Shown piece by piece: positions 1-14,800 of a stretch of DNA of 64,000 nucleotides. A program made the position numbers and the translations under genes. Where the stretch lies: positions 43,899,341 through 43,963,340 of the forward strand of contig NC_081844.1 of assembly GCF_963259705.1 (NCBI RefSeq), written 5' to 3'. The stretch is from Myotis daubentonii. Its lineage: Eukaryota > Chordata > Mammalia > Chiroptera > Vespertilionidae. Each line of letters begins with the position of its first letter. Within the stretch, counting starts at the first letter, position 1. The notes beneath the pieces were generated by a model. The model made no database searches, was not told where the DNA came from, and worked only from the letters and a program-made list of their open reading frames with translations.

Positions 1-362
1 GAACCAAAAGATGTGAAATTGACTAGCATACTAAACTATTGAAAAACATTCTCACTTAACAAAAATAGTTTTAGAGTTTACTGCTCTCTAACTATATTTT
101 TTGAGTATTATTTTTAAAATAAGATTTGATGTTTAAATATAACCACTGACATTATTTTGTGTTTTTAAATTTCAGGAATGTGCAATTTCTTACGCAGAGT
201 ATGTAATGTTTTGACATTTTCTGCTCTATGCCATATGTTTTGCACTTGCAATAAGTATGAGGTTAAGGTCTTTAGCAAGATACAAAAGCATTTAACTCAA
301 CGTGGTGACTCATTTGGTTAGAGCATCATTGTCCTGTGCACATACCTAGGTTTTGAGAGGCA

Positions 363-406
<44 letters not shown>

Positions 407-757
407 CATAAACACATCCTCGGGTGAAGATTAAGGAAAAAAGAATGAAGCATTTGGATTTACCAGTTTGTTCAGTTGCTAAGAAATGCTAAAGCACATG
501 CAGAAGATAGGCCCCAAGGAATCATATTTCTTAGGTTCCTCAATTTGATATAGAAAGCAGAGGATTATTTTTATTTGATGGGTATCATTTGGTATATAAT
601 ATATTTTTCACTTGAACATATTTTCTTTTTAATGAGTATACTTGTACACAAGTTTAAAAATGACAATCAATATTTAAATAATGGAAGTAAAATTAGTAAC
701 TTGAGGAAGTAGACACGACTTCTGGAGAAATTTTTTAAATATGTGGGTCATACTTAC
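1..757 (-). other. ANXA10 intron 10, start only
   Basis: AT-rich intron sequence running off the window. It holds a (CT)n run at 367-403 behind a possible very degraded Ves SINE (about 300-366, with a tRNA-like ggttagagcatc). Otherwise I see nothing recognisable. Confidence 0.75.
367..403. repeat. (CT)n microsatellite
   Basis: About 18 CT units; may be the expanded pyrimidine tail of an old SINE just before it. Confidence 0.9.
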
Positions 758-816
758 ATGGATTGCACTATGTAGTCTATAAGCAAAGTAGGCTGGTTTG
801 TCTCGAACACAGAGAA
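758..816 (-). CDS. ANXA10: ANXA10 exon 10 (last exon inside window)
   Basis: 59 nt, acceptor TTTTCTAG after a good T-rich tract, donor CAT|GTAAGT, phase 1 to 0. Encodes [20 protein letters not shown], ending at residue 261 at the repeat 3/4 boundary. Human has Tyr where this has His in RLHSAIH, from memory. The remaining repeat 4 exons are off the left edge. Confidence 0.95.
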
Positions 817-2931
817 CTAGAAAAAAATCAGAGAAAAAAAGAAAGTTTGAGAGTGACAATATATATTTTCTTCAAAATTTGAGAAACAATGAGCACACTA
901 TTTTTCTGTTACAGTCTTGGAAAGGTCTTTGTGAGCTCTATGTAGGATCTGTCATTATATACTGTATTGCAATTTCAACATTGAGATTAGTGGTAACCAA
1001 TAAAAAACATAAAGAAATAATATTATAATGATTAATTCAGATTTTCATTTATCTCTGTCTCTTGAAACTCTCTTATTTCCTCCATAAAATGTGTCCTCTT
1101 TATCTGAAAATTAATAGAGCTTCAAAAAGACCCAGGTTACCACCACTGTTATAGATTTTTATTACTGTAGAATTCAATGTGACATACCCCTTACAAGTGG
1201 TTCATCTTCCTGAACACTATTTTTAGGATATAGATTTGTGAATAGATCTAAATCTCTTAAGAAGAAACTATATGGAAAATAACTGGTCTATATCAGTGTT
1301 AGAAATCATTTCATCAAAACAATGATGGCATTAGAACAGCCTAAGAGTCTAGATAACAGTAGTCCTTGATAAAAGTCAGTTGATGATTATAGACATTCAA
1401 TATTGTTTATTTGAATAAATCAATCAATTAAGAAAGAAATGAGTAATGTATGTATGTCTATAACTTCTATGCAAAATAAATAGAATGCTGCTAGAATGTA
1501 AGTGCCTTAAGGATGGGGACTTGTGTTGCTTTTGTTGTGGTTTTACTGTCCCCTATGCAGTGCCTAAATCAATGACCAAAATAATAAATAATTAATATGA
1601 ATGAATGAAACAGTTAAATTGTTTTGTTATTTCTAATGTCCACTATTTCCTGTCTGACGCCCACTGCTTTGTGCTTTTTTTGTGTGTTTTTTATTTTATT
1701 TTATTAATTTTAATTATTTATTTATTTTTATTTTTTTTAATTCTTTATTGTTTAAATTATTACACATAGTATTACATATGTCTCCTTTTTCCTCCATTGA
1801 CCTCTCCCTGGCCACCCCCCCATGCACCCCCCTAATGTCTGTGTCCATTGGTCATGCTTATATGCATGCATACAAGTCCTTTGGTTGATCTCTTACCCTC
1901 TGCTCCCCTGCCTTCCCTCTGAAGTTTGCGGTCTGTTTGATGCTTCTCTGTCTCTGGATTTATTTTTGTTCATCAGTTTATGTTGTTCATTATATTCCAC
2001 AAATGAGTGAGATCATGTGATATTTATCTTCCTCTGACTGGCTTATTTCACTTAGCACAGTGCTCTCCATGTCCATCCATGCTGTTGTGAATGGTAAGAG
2101 TTCGTTCTTTTTACTTTGTTTGTGGCTGCAGTCTAGTGGAAAGAGAGCTCTATCTGGAGATTCAGATGGCATGGGTTCTAGTTATATCTTGATAGCTAAT
2201 TAGTTGACAGACTTTGGAATAGTCGCTTAACCTCCTTAGGCCTTGTGTGCAAAATGAGGAGTTTAGATGTGAGTATGCAATTATTAAATTATATTGAAAA
2301 TTTACTGAAATGTATGTACATTATTCTCAGAAAAATACACAAGTGTTCATATTTTGTATACTATTTTAGGGATTTCATAGAACCCACCAAACCTTTTTTA
2401 TGGAACCCTAGCTTAAAATTTCTTAAAATTCTGTTATTTTTCAGCTTCCATGCCCATGTATGTCTTTGTCACTTTAGAGATGGAAAAACCACAATATTCA
2501 TTCATTCAACAAATATCTGAGTACTTAATGTTTGCCTACTAAAAGCAACATATTAAAACGATCCCTCATTTGTAATGTTTGCAATGTGTGCTCTCAAGCC
2601 ATAGCACAGCACAGAGGAAAGCTTGGGAAGTTAATAGCAGTTTTTACGGATAGTTACCACTGTTTCTCCTTTATGTAGGGATACTTTCATTCACTTAGGA
2701 AGAAGCGGAAAGTATACTTCCTCACAGTAGCCTGAAGAAATCACCACTAAAGGAACAACTTGGTAAATCTTTTTCTATAGTAAGACTTACCCCTAAAGGC
2801 ATCAATTTATTAGGCATGGTATCAAAACACTCTTTTCCTCATGCAGAAAAATAACCCATATTGTTAGCATTAATCTGCTCTTTAACAAGGGAATGGAAAA
2901 CAAATGAATATAAAGGTGTGAGATCCCAATT

Positions 2932-3025
<94 letters not shown>

Positions 3026-6000
3026 ACATTTGAGAATCCAATGTTTCCTAGTATGGAAGTTGAACCAGCTATTAGGGAAGTATGTTCATTCATTAAAGTG
3101 GTCAGTGTGCCAGTTTAGTGCATTGGATCTGTAGCTGATGTACTTTTCCTTTATAAAGTTAACATCCCTTCTAAATAACTAAATTTAGGAGAAAGTGACT
3201 CAACCAATAGCTTACTCATGCATCTTTAACATAATCAGAGCCAATCAGCATTTGTGGTGGAATAAAAGGTCTGCTGTACACTAACTAAAATATTACTCAC
3301 CTATCGCAACTAGCAGCTCTTGAAAGTATCCATCATAACATTCATTAATGGCATCCACTATGTCTTGCCCAGAAATATTTTGAAATTCCTGGAATACTTT
3401 AACAAATTGATATAATTCAATAGAAATATCATAGATTTATAAATATAAACATTTAAAATACAAATATTGATTACATTGCTATACACAGGGAAGGTAAATA
3501 AAGTATAGGGGTGGGAGTTGGGTTGAAGTAGACCATCTTTTAAAAATGTTTATATATTTCTGTATGTCTTATATACGTAAGAAAACATAAAAGAATTTAA
3601 AAAATAAGAGAAACACTAAGGTACAGCAGTTTGGGGAAAATCAAAGTGCAAACTAATATGAGTGCAACTCTTAGATCAATACAGCAGCTTCACATAATTC
3701 ATGATGTCAAAAGTAATGATCTTGACTCATAATAGGCTCATTAAGCTATGTTCACGATAGTTGAGTAAGTTCTCCATCAAAATTAGAGATGGTTTTTAAA
3801 GGTTCATTATTTAAAGGTTATAAGCAGTTATTGGAAAAAATAAAATTATAGGGAAATTTTATGCCTTAGTAATGTTTTTAGGTGAAGCATGTCTGTATAA
3901 ACACAATTCCAAATCAGTACCTTTGAGATAACTGGCTTTTCTTCTATTTATATGTAACATTCCTCCCCCCCACTCCTATTTTTCCCCCGTTAATGACTTG
4001 CTTTCTATTATATAATCAGTTAAGTATCTGAAAAGAAACCTGATTACTAATTACCCAGCCACAGCTGTTGGTAACTCTTGTTGCACAGGATCACCTGTAG
4101 CATGGTTTTGTGTTCCCCTGTCTTCCGCTGACAGGCTTCCCACAGGACCTGAAACATCAGAGATGCAGGAAGGAGCACCAGAACCTCCCCAGGCCACACC
4201 AGTTTAATAATCAACGGGTCTTTACAGTCATTCTGAGAGCTGGTTCTACTTACCATTGCATCCTGAGCAGCCACGGCAGGGTCTGTGTAACTTTCCTCTC
4301 TGCTTCCCTGTAAAGTAAGCACGGGTTTTCCTTTGTAACGGTACTTAACTGACAATTTATATAGAATTATTGGGACAAAAACCTTTGAATCGCAAACACA
4401 TTGGTAATTCCTAAGAAAGTTCTATCATTATTTAGAGTTAGCTTTTATCTTTCTTGAATACTTTATGAAATATCTTTTCTTTAAATGTGGGTTCTTTTGT
4501 TTTATTTTGTTTTTCTTTGCAGCAGTGGTAATATTTCAAAGATGTTGAAATGTTCTTCACTTTTCCAAGTTTCTGTGCAGTATCTTCTTTACCATAAAAA
4601 AGAGCATCCAGCGCCTGGCCGTGGGTGGTAGAGATGAGATTTAACATTGTTAGAGTGAAAATGCACAGAGGAAGAATGAGTTAATATTCGGTCTCCGACA
4701 TATGAGATGAGATATATGCAACAATAAAATAACCATGAATTCTAGATTTGGTGGAGTGCCAATATTTTGTGATTTGTTTTATCCCCATCCCTTCATTATA
4801 TAAAGAATAGACATGGCCAAGTTGACCTAAGGAATGTGCCTTTCCAAATAGGAGGACCCAATGCAGGATCCTCTGGTCGCTGAGTGATATGCAGGCAAGA
4901 GGGAAGAAGGAGGTAGGAGAGATAAGCGATCAGTTTATTTAGCCTTTCATTTGGGTTGAGATGTGGAGAAATGGCTTTTTTTAAAATTTTTATTTCATCC
5001 CCCCCCCCCCATATATATTCTGTACTAAGAAAACACTGAAGGATAAAGTGGTTTCTTCTAGCATCTTTTCAGACTCCGGAAAGGGCCACATTGCAGTGAT
5101 ATGAAGCACAACTGGGCAGAGGGAGGTGCTGAATATAACTCTCTTGAATTAATTTTAACACCTAAGTGGCATGAATGGGTCCCAAATTTCTTCTCTGCTC
5201 CCGATGGAGGAACTGGCATGCCAGCTGAGATTCTGGTTGGCGAGTTTGACAGATGGAACTGTTTATGACCATGTCAGAGACAGACTGTTCCAGGAGCCAG
5301 GGGTTATGTGGTAGACCACTTGGCTGGAACTGTGTGAGAGACATGGCTAGTCTTTAGGAGGATTCTTCAGCTTCAGAGAAAGCAATGATGAGGCTAAACC
5401 ATCATGAGAGTTTACTTGGCTCTGACCCAATGGTGACCAAAAATAAACACATAAAGCTCATAAATTCACCAGCTGTATGGTTTGACAGCGAACACTGAGA
5501 AACACTCATATCTTGGACTTCTCCCCCTTATATGCTAATGTCCAGAGTTGCCCACAACTGCCCTTCCATAGCTGAGATGAGCAAGGATGTAGAACACATC
5601 TTGATGATCTGGGGACATCATTGCTCTCCTGTTGCCAAGACATCTCATAAACCACACTCACCTCTCCACCAAGTGCCATCTTAAAGAGAAGGAGGGCCAG
5701 GAATCTGACAGTTGAGTATTTAACTCAATAAACATATAAATGCTATTGAACATGTACTCTCACATTGACTGTTCCACATATTCCATATATTAAATTTTCC
5801 ATATTAGATTAAATATTGGTTCTTTCCTCTTGCGAACCAAAAAATTGAAGGCAAATGGGAAAGATCAATATATTCCCAGTGAAATTTTCTTGTGAGTACA
5901 TTTTAGCTGTGGAAATTTAATATGTTTAATCATAACTCAGAAGTTGTGTATGTGTATCATCTAACGGAGTACAGCTAAGGAAAAACTTACTGAGCCTATC

Positions 6001-8070
6001 AGACACAATAAAATATCAGGTGACTAAGAACGCACACATGCAATTCTTATTTTTAAAATCTGTGTATTTACATATAAAACTGTCCTTTATACATAGATAA
6101 GCAAGACATAGAAGACAACATTTAAAGTGAATGTACTTTCATTGATTGGTAAGATATGGGTGTTATATTATTTTCAAATTACCACAGTGCTGAGAGCACT
6201 GTAAGGAGACTGAGAGAGTAAAAGGAAGGGAATAAGTCTGTGATTTAGCTTTTTCCACTAAGGCGGAATCAATCTGATGTCACATAAAAAAACAGCCTAA
6301 GATATAAATGCCAGATAAATGGAATAAATGAGTACAGAATTTGGATTAGGGGCAAAATAAAAATGCGAAAGGAAATTTGAAATAAAGGGAATTAAAATAT
6401 AGCTGAGAATATTTGGAGCAGGTACGCTGACTACAAATGATCACTGGAGGCTTTTGGCAATGACATCCCCAGAGGCCTCACTGTACAAGTCTGAGAAACT
6501 GTCACAAGGAGAATTCTGACGGCCAAGCTGAGGAGTAAGCATCCAGTTGGGTAGTTTCCATTCTTTCTCTGTGAAAACATTTATCATCTCCAGTGTGATT
6601 TGCATATATTGATTAATTAATCTCCGAGTGACTCATTTTTCATTATTTGACAGATAATTAGATCTCCTGTAAGTCTAGTTTAATAAAAGCACACAGGAAG
6701 TATTATGAGCCCAGTTTAATGATTGGCATTAGTTTTCAAGAGGAACGTTTTCTGGCTGAGTTATTACTTTATTAGAAATAGCCCTGGGGGAAAATGCTCT
6801 ATAGATTCAGTGAAAGATCTTCTCTCCCAGAAAATATGACAGTGATTTCCAGCACTTCCCATTTCATGCCCTCCTTAGGCTCCAGTGCTCAGGTTCCCTC
6901 CATCTCTGTTAATTCACAAAAAGAGCTGTGTCTGAATTTTCATTGCCGGGAGCCGGTCCATCCTTGCTGTTTCAAGGGACCTGGCATATATGGCATACTG
7001 TTCTTAATATGTTTGCTCACCTTCTTGGCGCTGTGTTTTAACCAAGGTCACCTCTCCGAGAAAGGTTGAATCCCCAGGTAGGGATTTTCCCCTGAAGTTA
7101 GGGAGGGAATAAAACCCCTCAACTAAGTGCCAGGCGGGTAATTAATCCCTTTAACTACGAACAATCATGCTTAAACTACATAATCTTTTCTCCCTGGAAT
7201 GGAGATAAGAAACGCCCTAACCTTTGTAATAGAGATTGATAGGATTAAATCAACTGGTATAAATACAGTTGTAACAAGACAGAAAGACTCAGAACTCAGG
7301 AGACAGAATTCAGAAGACAGAACCTACACGGAGCCTAGAGACAGAAGAACTTCGCTGGCGAGAGCATGCCAGAGGATCCTGGACCGGGACTGGCCTCGGA
7401 GCCTAGAGACAGAGCCTAGCGGGAGAACATGGCAAGGGATCCTGGACTGAACCTGACTACAGAGATTGGCAGGAGAACCTGACTGGAACCTGGACACTGA
7501 ACCTGACTGGAGAGCCTGGACAGAACCTGGCTGGAGAACCTAGCGAGGGAACATGGCTACAGAACCTCGCTGGAGATCCGAAGCAGAACCTCTCTGGAGA
7601 TCCAGACAAGAACTTGGCTGGAGATCCGGGCTAGAGATCCTGGCTAGGCTGCTGATCAACTGAACGCTGTCTCCGTGTCCTTCCTTCTTCGCCGACTCCG
7701 TCCACACCTTTGGGGACCCCCTGGACCCGCTGGGGCAGGACCCCGGCATTTCATGATGTGAAAAGGGTGAAAGCCATGGACAGTCTTTCCTCTGATTCTG
7801 AAAGTCCCCATGCAGATGGAGGTAGAGAATGTAATATTAATAATTGAAGAAATTTACAATATTTGTATTAGGAGGGCATTGCAAGAAGAATGGGTTCACA
7901 TCCCTTAATTTACAGAGTGAATTTCTCTAATCTGAATCACAAAAAGGTTAAATGATAAATCCAAGGACATACAGCTAAATCATAACAGAGCCAAGAGAAA
8001 CAGATATCTAATACATGACTCATTGTTTTACAGAGATGATAGATAGATAGATAGATAGATGATAGATAGG

Positions 8071-8119
<49 letters not shown>

Positions 8120-8800
8120 GATAGATAGACAGGCAGATAGGGACAGAGAGAATACTAATCCCAACAAGAGGGTTGAAGAGATATGGTTACATGGCAGCAC
8201 CCCTCAATTGTTTGATTGAAACTTATCAGCTCTAAATTTCATACCCCTTTAGGAATGAACTCCATTTTCTTTTTGTAAAATATTTGGATAGATTCTCTGT
8301 GAAATGGTGTACCCACAGATAGTGGTCAGGAGAAGGGATGAACTATCTCAATTTCCTAATTCACTTTGTATCTTCTTCTAATCTTTTCAATATACTGAGC
8401 CAAATCATAAATCAGGAGTTCCAAACTGAAGAGCCAGTGGAATATCTTCAAAATATTTTAAAATTTAAGATAAATTATACATTTTACTAAGAAGTATGAA
8501 TTATCATGAACTTTTGATTTCCAAAAAAAGATGAATATTAAGGGGGATTATATGAAGATACACATTTTATAAGTTTTTTACTTCTATTTTCTATTATGAG
8601 TAAAATAATTTCTATTAAATATACATTTTTATACATTTTAAACTTTACGGGAAATGTAAAACTTTGTAAGTATATAATCTTTAAGTAAACTTCATTAATT
8701 TTCTTGGCTTTTGATAAAATCTAGGTCTCTATTTACCCTCATTTTTTATATTCTATATTGATAGAAAAATTTTATTACACTGAAAAGTTATTTCAAGATT

Positions 8801-8850
<50 letters not shown>

Positions 8851-11800
8851 AAAGTTTAAACTCTAGAAATTTAACTTAAGAAGTTATACTTTATCCTGTA
8901 AAGTTTCAATACAAATTAGGTGAAACCAAGTGATGAAATAAATTGTTGTGTGTTATTTTAAAATACATGAGTCTATCCCGTGGTCGGCAAACTGTGGCTC
9001 TTGAGCCACATGCGGCTCTTTGGCCTCTTGAGTATGGCTCTTCCTAAGCCTTAGGAGTACCCTAATTAAGTTAATAACAATGTACCTACCTATATAGTTT
9101 AACAAATTTGGCTCTCAAAAGAAATTTCAATCGTTGTACTGTTGATATTTGGCTCTGTTGACTAATGAGTTTGCCGACCACTGGATACAGATAATACTAT
9201 AATATATACAAATACAGATACTTATAGACCCTATAATAATAAAGCATTATTGTTTAATTTGAGGGAAAAGGAACTGCAATTACGAATAAGATTGACTTCC
9301 CTATTACATCAAGGGAAAACATTATTTCATTGTTTTTCTCCCTTCTGATTTATTTTCTCTCATGTCTAATTTTCAGAAGTGCCTTTTCCCCCTGAAATAT
9401 AAGAATGTGTGCTTTATAAAAATACACTGTGATCCTGACTCTTAGATGTCAGTTACTTTTAGGTGGTTTATAGCTCAACCTTTAAGGAGGTGCAGAGATT
9501 CTATCTAAGAGGTTATTTATGTATTGGTCATTGACATTTTACCAAATAGAAGTAGAACTGGAGTGGGATCAAATGGGGTTGGAGGTTAATTAAAGTGAAC
9601 AACGGAGGAATAGTGTGCTAAAGTCTGTTTTCATATTAGCCCTCGCATGTAGGGAATGTGTAATGTTGGACAGGCCATGTAACTCTCTAGGGCTTTAGTT
9701 TCCTCATCTCTCAATGGAAGAGATATAACCAGTTGGGTTCCCTGGGAAGGTGACTCTGAGCTGGAGACCAGCATGCTCTTGTTTATTATGGAATGTGCTT
9801 GGGATCAACACAGATAGAGGGAGAGAAAGGAAGCAGAATTGGGCAGCAGGAGAAGCTGGTCTCTGATACAGTAGTCTATCTAGCTCTGATATAGTAGGCC
9901 TAAAGAAATACATTTTTTTTCTATTGGAAAACATATTTTTCTTCAATAAGTAAAATACATTTCTATGTGGATATAGAGAAAATAAAAACTTATTTGATAT
10001 CAGAATGCATCTCATAAATTTACAATGGAATTATTCGCTTTACTCTTCTATTAGCAACAATACATACACCAACGTGAAATTCTTATTGGAAATCATTTGT
10101 TTTAATTTATATTATGTAGCATCATTACTTGAAAATTAAAAAAATAATGTCCCTTCTAAATCGAGAGAACGTTTTAATTAAAATTAATTTTATGACATTT
10201 AAACGTTAGAAACCTGGCTGGTGTTGCTCAGTGGTTGAGCATTGACCTATGAACCAGGATGTCACAATGCGATTCGTGGCCAGAGCACATTTCCAGGTTG
10301 CAGGCTCAATCCCCAGTAGGGGTCATGAAGGAGGCAGCTGATTAATGATTCTCTCTCATCATTGATGTTTCTATCTCTCTCTCCCTTTCTCTCTGAAGTC
10401 AATAAAAGTATATTAAAATTAGTTAGAAAGTATTCAATTGGCATGACAAGTGAGATTATTTTTAAATAATAATAATAATTATTAATGTTCCCTACAATCA
10501 CTTAAACTTCTCTTACAAATTAAAATAAGCTTACTCTAAACTTACATAGAATTCAAGTTGAGCTATAAAAAATCAAACTTTCTACTCTCCATTGACATTA
10601 CAATTTTAGATTTAGAATCCTCAGAATAGGACTTGATTCACTGAGATTGGTAATATGGGCAGTTTATGAACTATGCAGCCAAACCACGCAAATCTAAATA
10701 AAATCAAATAGAAAACACAATAAAGCAAATTCTTAATTTTGTTTTTAATTATAATTTTAAATTTGATTTGCTTAGTACTGTGCCACTCTTTTCAATTGAA
10801 CAATTTGAAGGAACCCAATCAGTGTGAATTACCATTCTCCTCAACTTGGGGCAATATATACCTGGCTTCCTCAATGTTTTCTTTTGTACTTCTTTATTCC
10901 TAATTCAAAACTGACAATGACATGGGCATACACACACATACATACACACAAAGAACTAAAATCCATGATTTCTGGCAATGAATAGAATTGTTAGTTTGTG
11001 CTCTAACCTGGCTGATATATTTATTTATCTGCTAATTAAATCATACAAAATATGTGTGAAGTGCAGTATGAAGTTTTTCATCACATTAAAGGAAACCATA
11101 CCTTCTGTCTTTGATTTGACATAGGAATCCCCCCAAATGAAGATAGCAAAATTACAGAGATGGTGTACTATTTATATTTGTTCCTTTCTATACCCAATTC
11201 ATGTTTCTATTATAGTGGCTTTAATTGATTTGGTATTAAGTAAGTGTTATCATATAGAATTTACTGTTAAACTGGAGGTTTCTGTTCTGTTTTCTGAAAA
11301 TGAAACATACCTATTTTTTTAATAGTGCAAAATGGTGTGAATTTTTGAGTATCATACCTGGACCAAGTTCATGAGAGTATCTCTGAAGTGTCCTGAGGTC
11401 TCTGAGTAAATGTCTTCTTGAAGGTTACTGCTGTACTCTGAATAAGAAAACACCCATGTTAAAGCTGTGAGTTATTATAGAACCATATATCGATGCCCTT
11501 GGACTAAGTTAATGCTACTTCCTCAGCTGAGAGTGGAAAACAAAGGAAATACAATCAATCTGTTGATATTTCTTTGTCCTTTAATACCTTCTACTCAGAA
11601 GAAGCCAATAAACAGTTAACCCACATAACAGTAACGTTGGCACGGGTCTGTTTTCTTAAAACATATTATCTATTAACTTCATTCCAAAGTTGAAAAACAA
11701 TATTGGAAGTCATTTCACGTTTTCTAATTCTCAAAATTTAGAATGATAAATTATATTTCCATAGACTGCTGCTCAGCCCAGAGCTTTTCCCAAGTGCTTT

Positions 11801-14800
11801 GTCTTACTTTAATATTTTAAGTGAAGGGTCTTACTTCATTCCCTTTGGGAAAGATTTGTTTTTGTTCAAATGCAATATAGCAGATTGCCTGGGACATTTT
11901 CTTGACATTCAATGTCACATAATACAGAATGCATTAAACCTTTTTGAAAATGAAAATAGTTAACCCGTCTACTTTAAAAATGTGTTAAAATCTGATTTTG
12001 AGGTAGATTACAGTGATTGTAAAATGTATATAAAGTGAAGTAGTCACCCATATTTGTACAATTAGCTGAGCAGTTATTGCACATCACTTTATTTTGTCTA
12101 TGTACCTGGTCTCTCCTGAGTAAGAGTTAAAATGATCCCTGAACCACTGTGCTGGGCATTTTCCTGTCTTAATGTAAACATTCACCTCATAGAAACTTGT
12201 AATCATTTTCCTGGAAAAAATACTTCATTTAATTGTCTAGGGAATAGTTTCATTTTTAATTTAAAAAATTTTAATATATAGATTTTTTATATTTAGAGAG
12301 AGGAAGGGAGAGGAAGAGAGAGAGAGAGAGAGAAACATCGATGTGAGAGCCAAAACATCAATTGGCTGCCTCCTGCACACTTTCTACTGGTAATTAAGCC
12401 CACAACCTGGGCATGTGCCCTGATGGGGAATCGAACCAGCAATCTTTTGGTGCACAGGACAACACCCAATCAAATGGGTCACACCGGCCAGGGCAATTAT
12501 TTCATTTTTAAGACCCTAATCATCACTTTTACTTAATGAGTTTATTGTTTTTATATTTCAAATATAAGAGTGTCTTAGAAAATCCTTTAAAATACATCAA
12601 TAATTTTGTTTTTGTTATTTGAAAAATATAAGGTTGATATGTGTGTAAATATGTGTATTTCCTTACGCAAACAGTAGGCTTCTCGCATTTGGAAAATTTC
12701 TCCATTTGTTCTTGAAGCTAATATATCAATGAGGCAATTCTCTTCAGTGCCTACTCCCTGGAAAGACAGAAAAAGAGAAATATCAAGGTATTTGCACTGG
12801 GAATAATAGTGCACCTTATGCAGTATAAAGGGATACAGCTTTCTGGAATTCTGAGAGGAGGCAGAGGCCAACAGGAGTGTGTTTAGGGTCAAGATAAGCC
12901 CAATTCAGTCTGCGTCTGCTATTTACCAGCTGTTTGAGAAGATAATATTATTTGAAACCTGTTCCTTCATTTAGAATAAAACAACATGGGCATTTCTAAC
13001 TAATGTGGAAAAAGATATTTAAACAATGCTCAGGACACTGATTTTTTGCTGCTCAAATATCAATTTTTTGGCAAGCTGAAATTAGAGCCTAGGCTCCTTA
13101 ATTTCCTAAGGATGATTAGGGACCGCTCCCTGCCTTTTCCTAGATATGGAATTTTGTACCATTTGCCTAAACATTTGAATTGGGTACTTTCCATGGTCTC
13201 TTGCAGCCTAACACATATGCAGAGTGGGGCAAAAGTAGGTTTACAGTTGTTCATATGGAAAACAATACAATAATTAATAAATAATAATACAAGAATAACC
13301 TCTGTTTTGAGATTCATAACTAAGTCTATTTTGCCCTGCTTTGTATTCTTCTCTGATAGTAATTTTAAAGACAGCATGACTTTTTCAGAAAAGCTTCAGA
13401 AATTCTTACTACTGTTCTATGTGGTACAGAAAAAATATTAGTTTCATCTAATCCAGCGGTTCTCAACCTGTGGGTCACGACCCCTTTGGCGGTCGAACGA
13501 CCCTTTCCCAGGGGTCGCCTAAGACCCTCCTGCATATCAGATATTTACATTATTATTTATAACAGTAGCAACATTACAGTTATGAAGTAGCAACGAAAAT
13601 AATTTTATGGTTGGGTAACAACATGAGGAACTGTATTTAAAGGGCCAGAAGGTTGAGAACCACTGATCTAAACAGTAACATGACTTCCTTCTTATCTTAT
13701 AGTTTTTAATCTAATAACTTTGCAAGATGTAGTAATTGACATATGTAACTTTAAAAAAGCAATTAGTTGAAATTCATATGAATTTTATACAGTGCCTATT
13801 CTGATCTACAAATATACGATGGCTAAAATCCAGATTGCCTTAATTTTTTGTTCCTTTCCTCTTTCTTGTCCCACGTTGTTCACAGAGGGTGGTAATCTGG
13901 CCCTTGGCAGGCATTGTGTTGGAATGATTTCAACAGCCCTGCAGGTGTTTAATGTCAACATTTGGAAAGAAGTAAAAACTTTTTTTTGTTCCCTATCCCT
14001 AGTCAACAAAATTTCTAACAAATCTGTAGTTGATTTATTTTATAGAAATTATTTTCCTGTGAAAAAGAATATTCTAATCCTTCAGAAGTAAAATTTAGAT
14101 AAATTTGAGTAATAGTTTTTTGGTAACGGACTAACTTAAGATCACAAAAATATCCAAATAAAGATGCCATCTATATATTGTGTCCAACTCAGTATCCTAT
14201 TTTTACTTAATAAGCCAAATTTTTTACAAATAATGTAAAGAGATTCACGTGAGGTAACATTTCCCCTTAATATAAGCATACATGGTGGGGAGGGAGAATC
14301 TGAATAAGACCCTGGAGCTTATTTACTTTTTCCTTTTGGTAGCTCAGCTGGGCCAGGAAGTCTGAATCTGTATAACAAAAGAACAGACTAATCCCACCCC
14401 TTGATCTCTAGAGGACCCCTCTCCTGACAGGGCCACTTCTCCTGACCACAGCATTTCCCTGGTCTCATCTTTGCTCAGATATTCCCTTTGTTCTTCCAGA
14501 TCATATGTACAACATCACAGGGCACTTTCTTCTCTACCAAACTAAGGGCCTGAGCCTATTACAGGTCTATTTTTGCATCAGACCACTACCTTCATGGCAT
14601 GCCAGAGTTCGTGAGCATCATAAGATGGTGGTGGGTACATGAGGCCAACCATAACATCTTTGAAGTGATCTGAAAGCTTCTCCTTCAAGTCACCAATCAG
14701 GTCCTATGAGGGAAAAAGTAAATATTTTTATTGTATCACTTACCAGCTATACAAGAGAAATGGGATAATTGCATAAAGTCTTCTAGTAAAATTTCCTTTT

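Larger units (their letters stand above)
817..3300 (-). other. ANXA10 intron 9
   Basis: 2,484 nt. Contains an antisense L1 fragment, a MIR fragment and a long (GA)n microsatellite, listed separately. Stretches 1029-1680, 2280-2930 and 3024-3300 show nothing I can name. Confidence 0.9.
4308..11357 (-). other. ANXA10 intron 6
   Basis: About 7 kb. Holds the 805-bp ERV solo LTR (6944-7748), a GATA and an AC microsatellite, a hAT-like element, a MIR piece and one Ves SINE. I recognise nothing in 4330-6940, 8150-8800, 9190-9630, 9730-10200 or 10430-11350. Confidence 0.88.
12758..14589 (-). other. ANXA10 intron 4
   Basis: 1,832 nt; a mariner-like MITE at 13220-13343 and a SPIN-like hAT element at 13454-13665. 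Nothing recognised elsewhere; open reading frames here overlap on both strands and look like chance. Confidence 0.9.

Noticed and set aside
2802..3118. Open frames with long Ser-Leu or Arg-Glu runs on both strands
   Set aside because: They are translations of a (GA)n/(CT)n microsatellite, with no conserved flanking protein.
7199..7749. Open frames of 69-83 codons
   Set aside because: They lie inside the ERV solo LTR and follow its degenerate tandem array.
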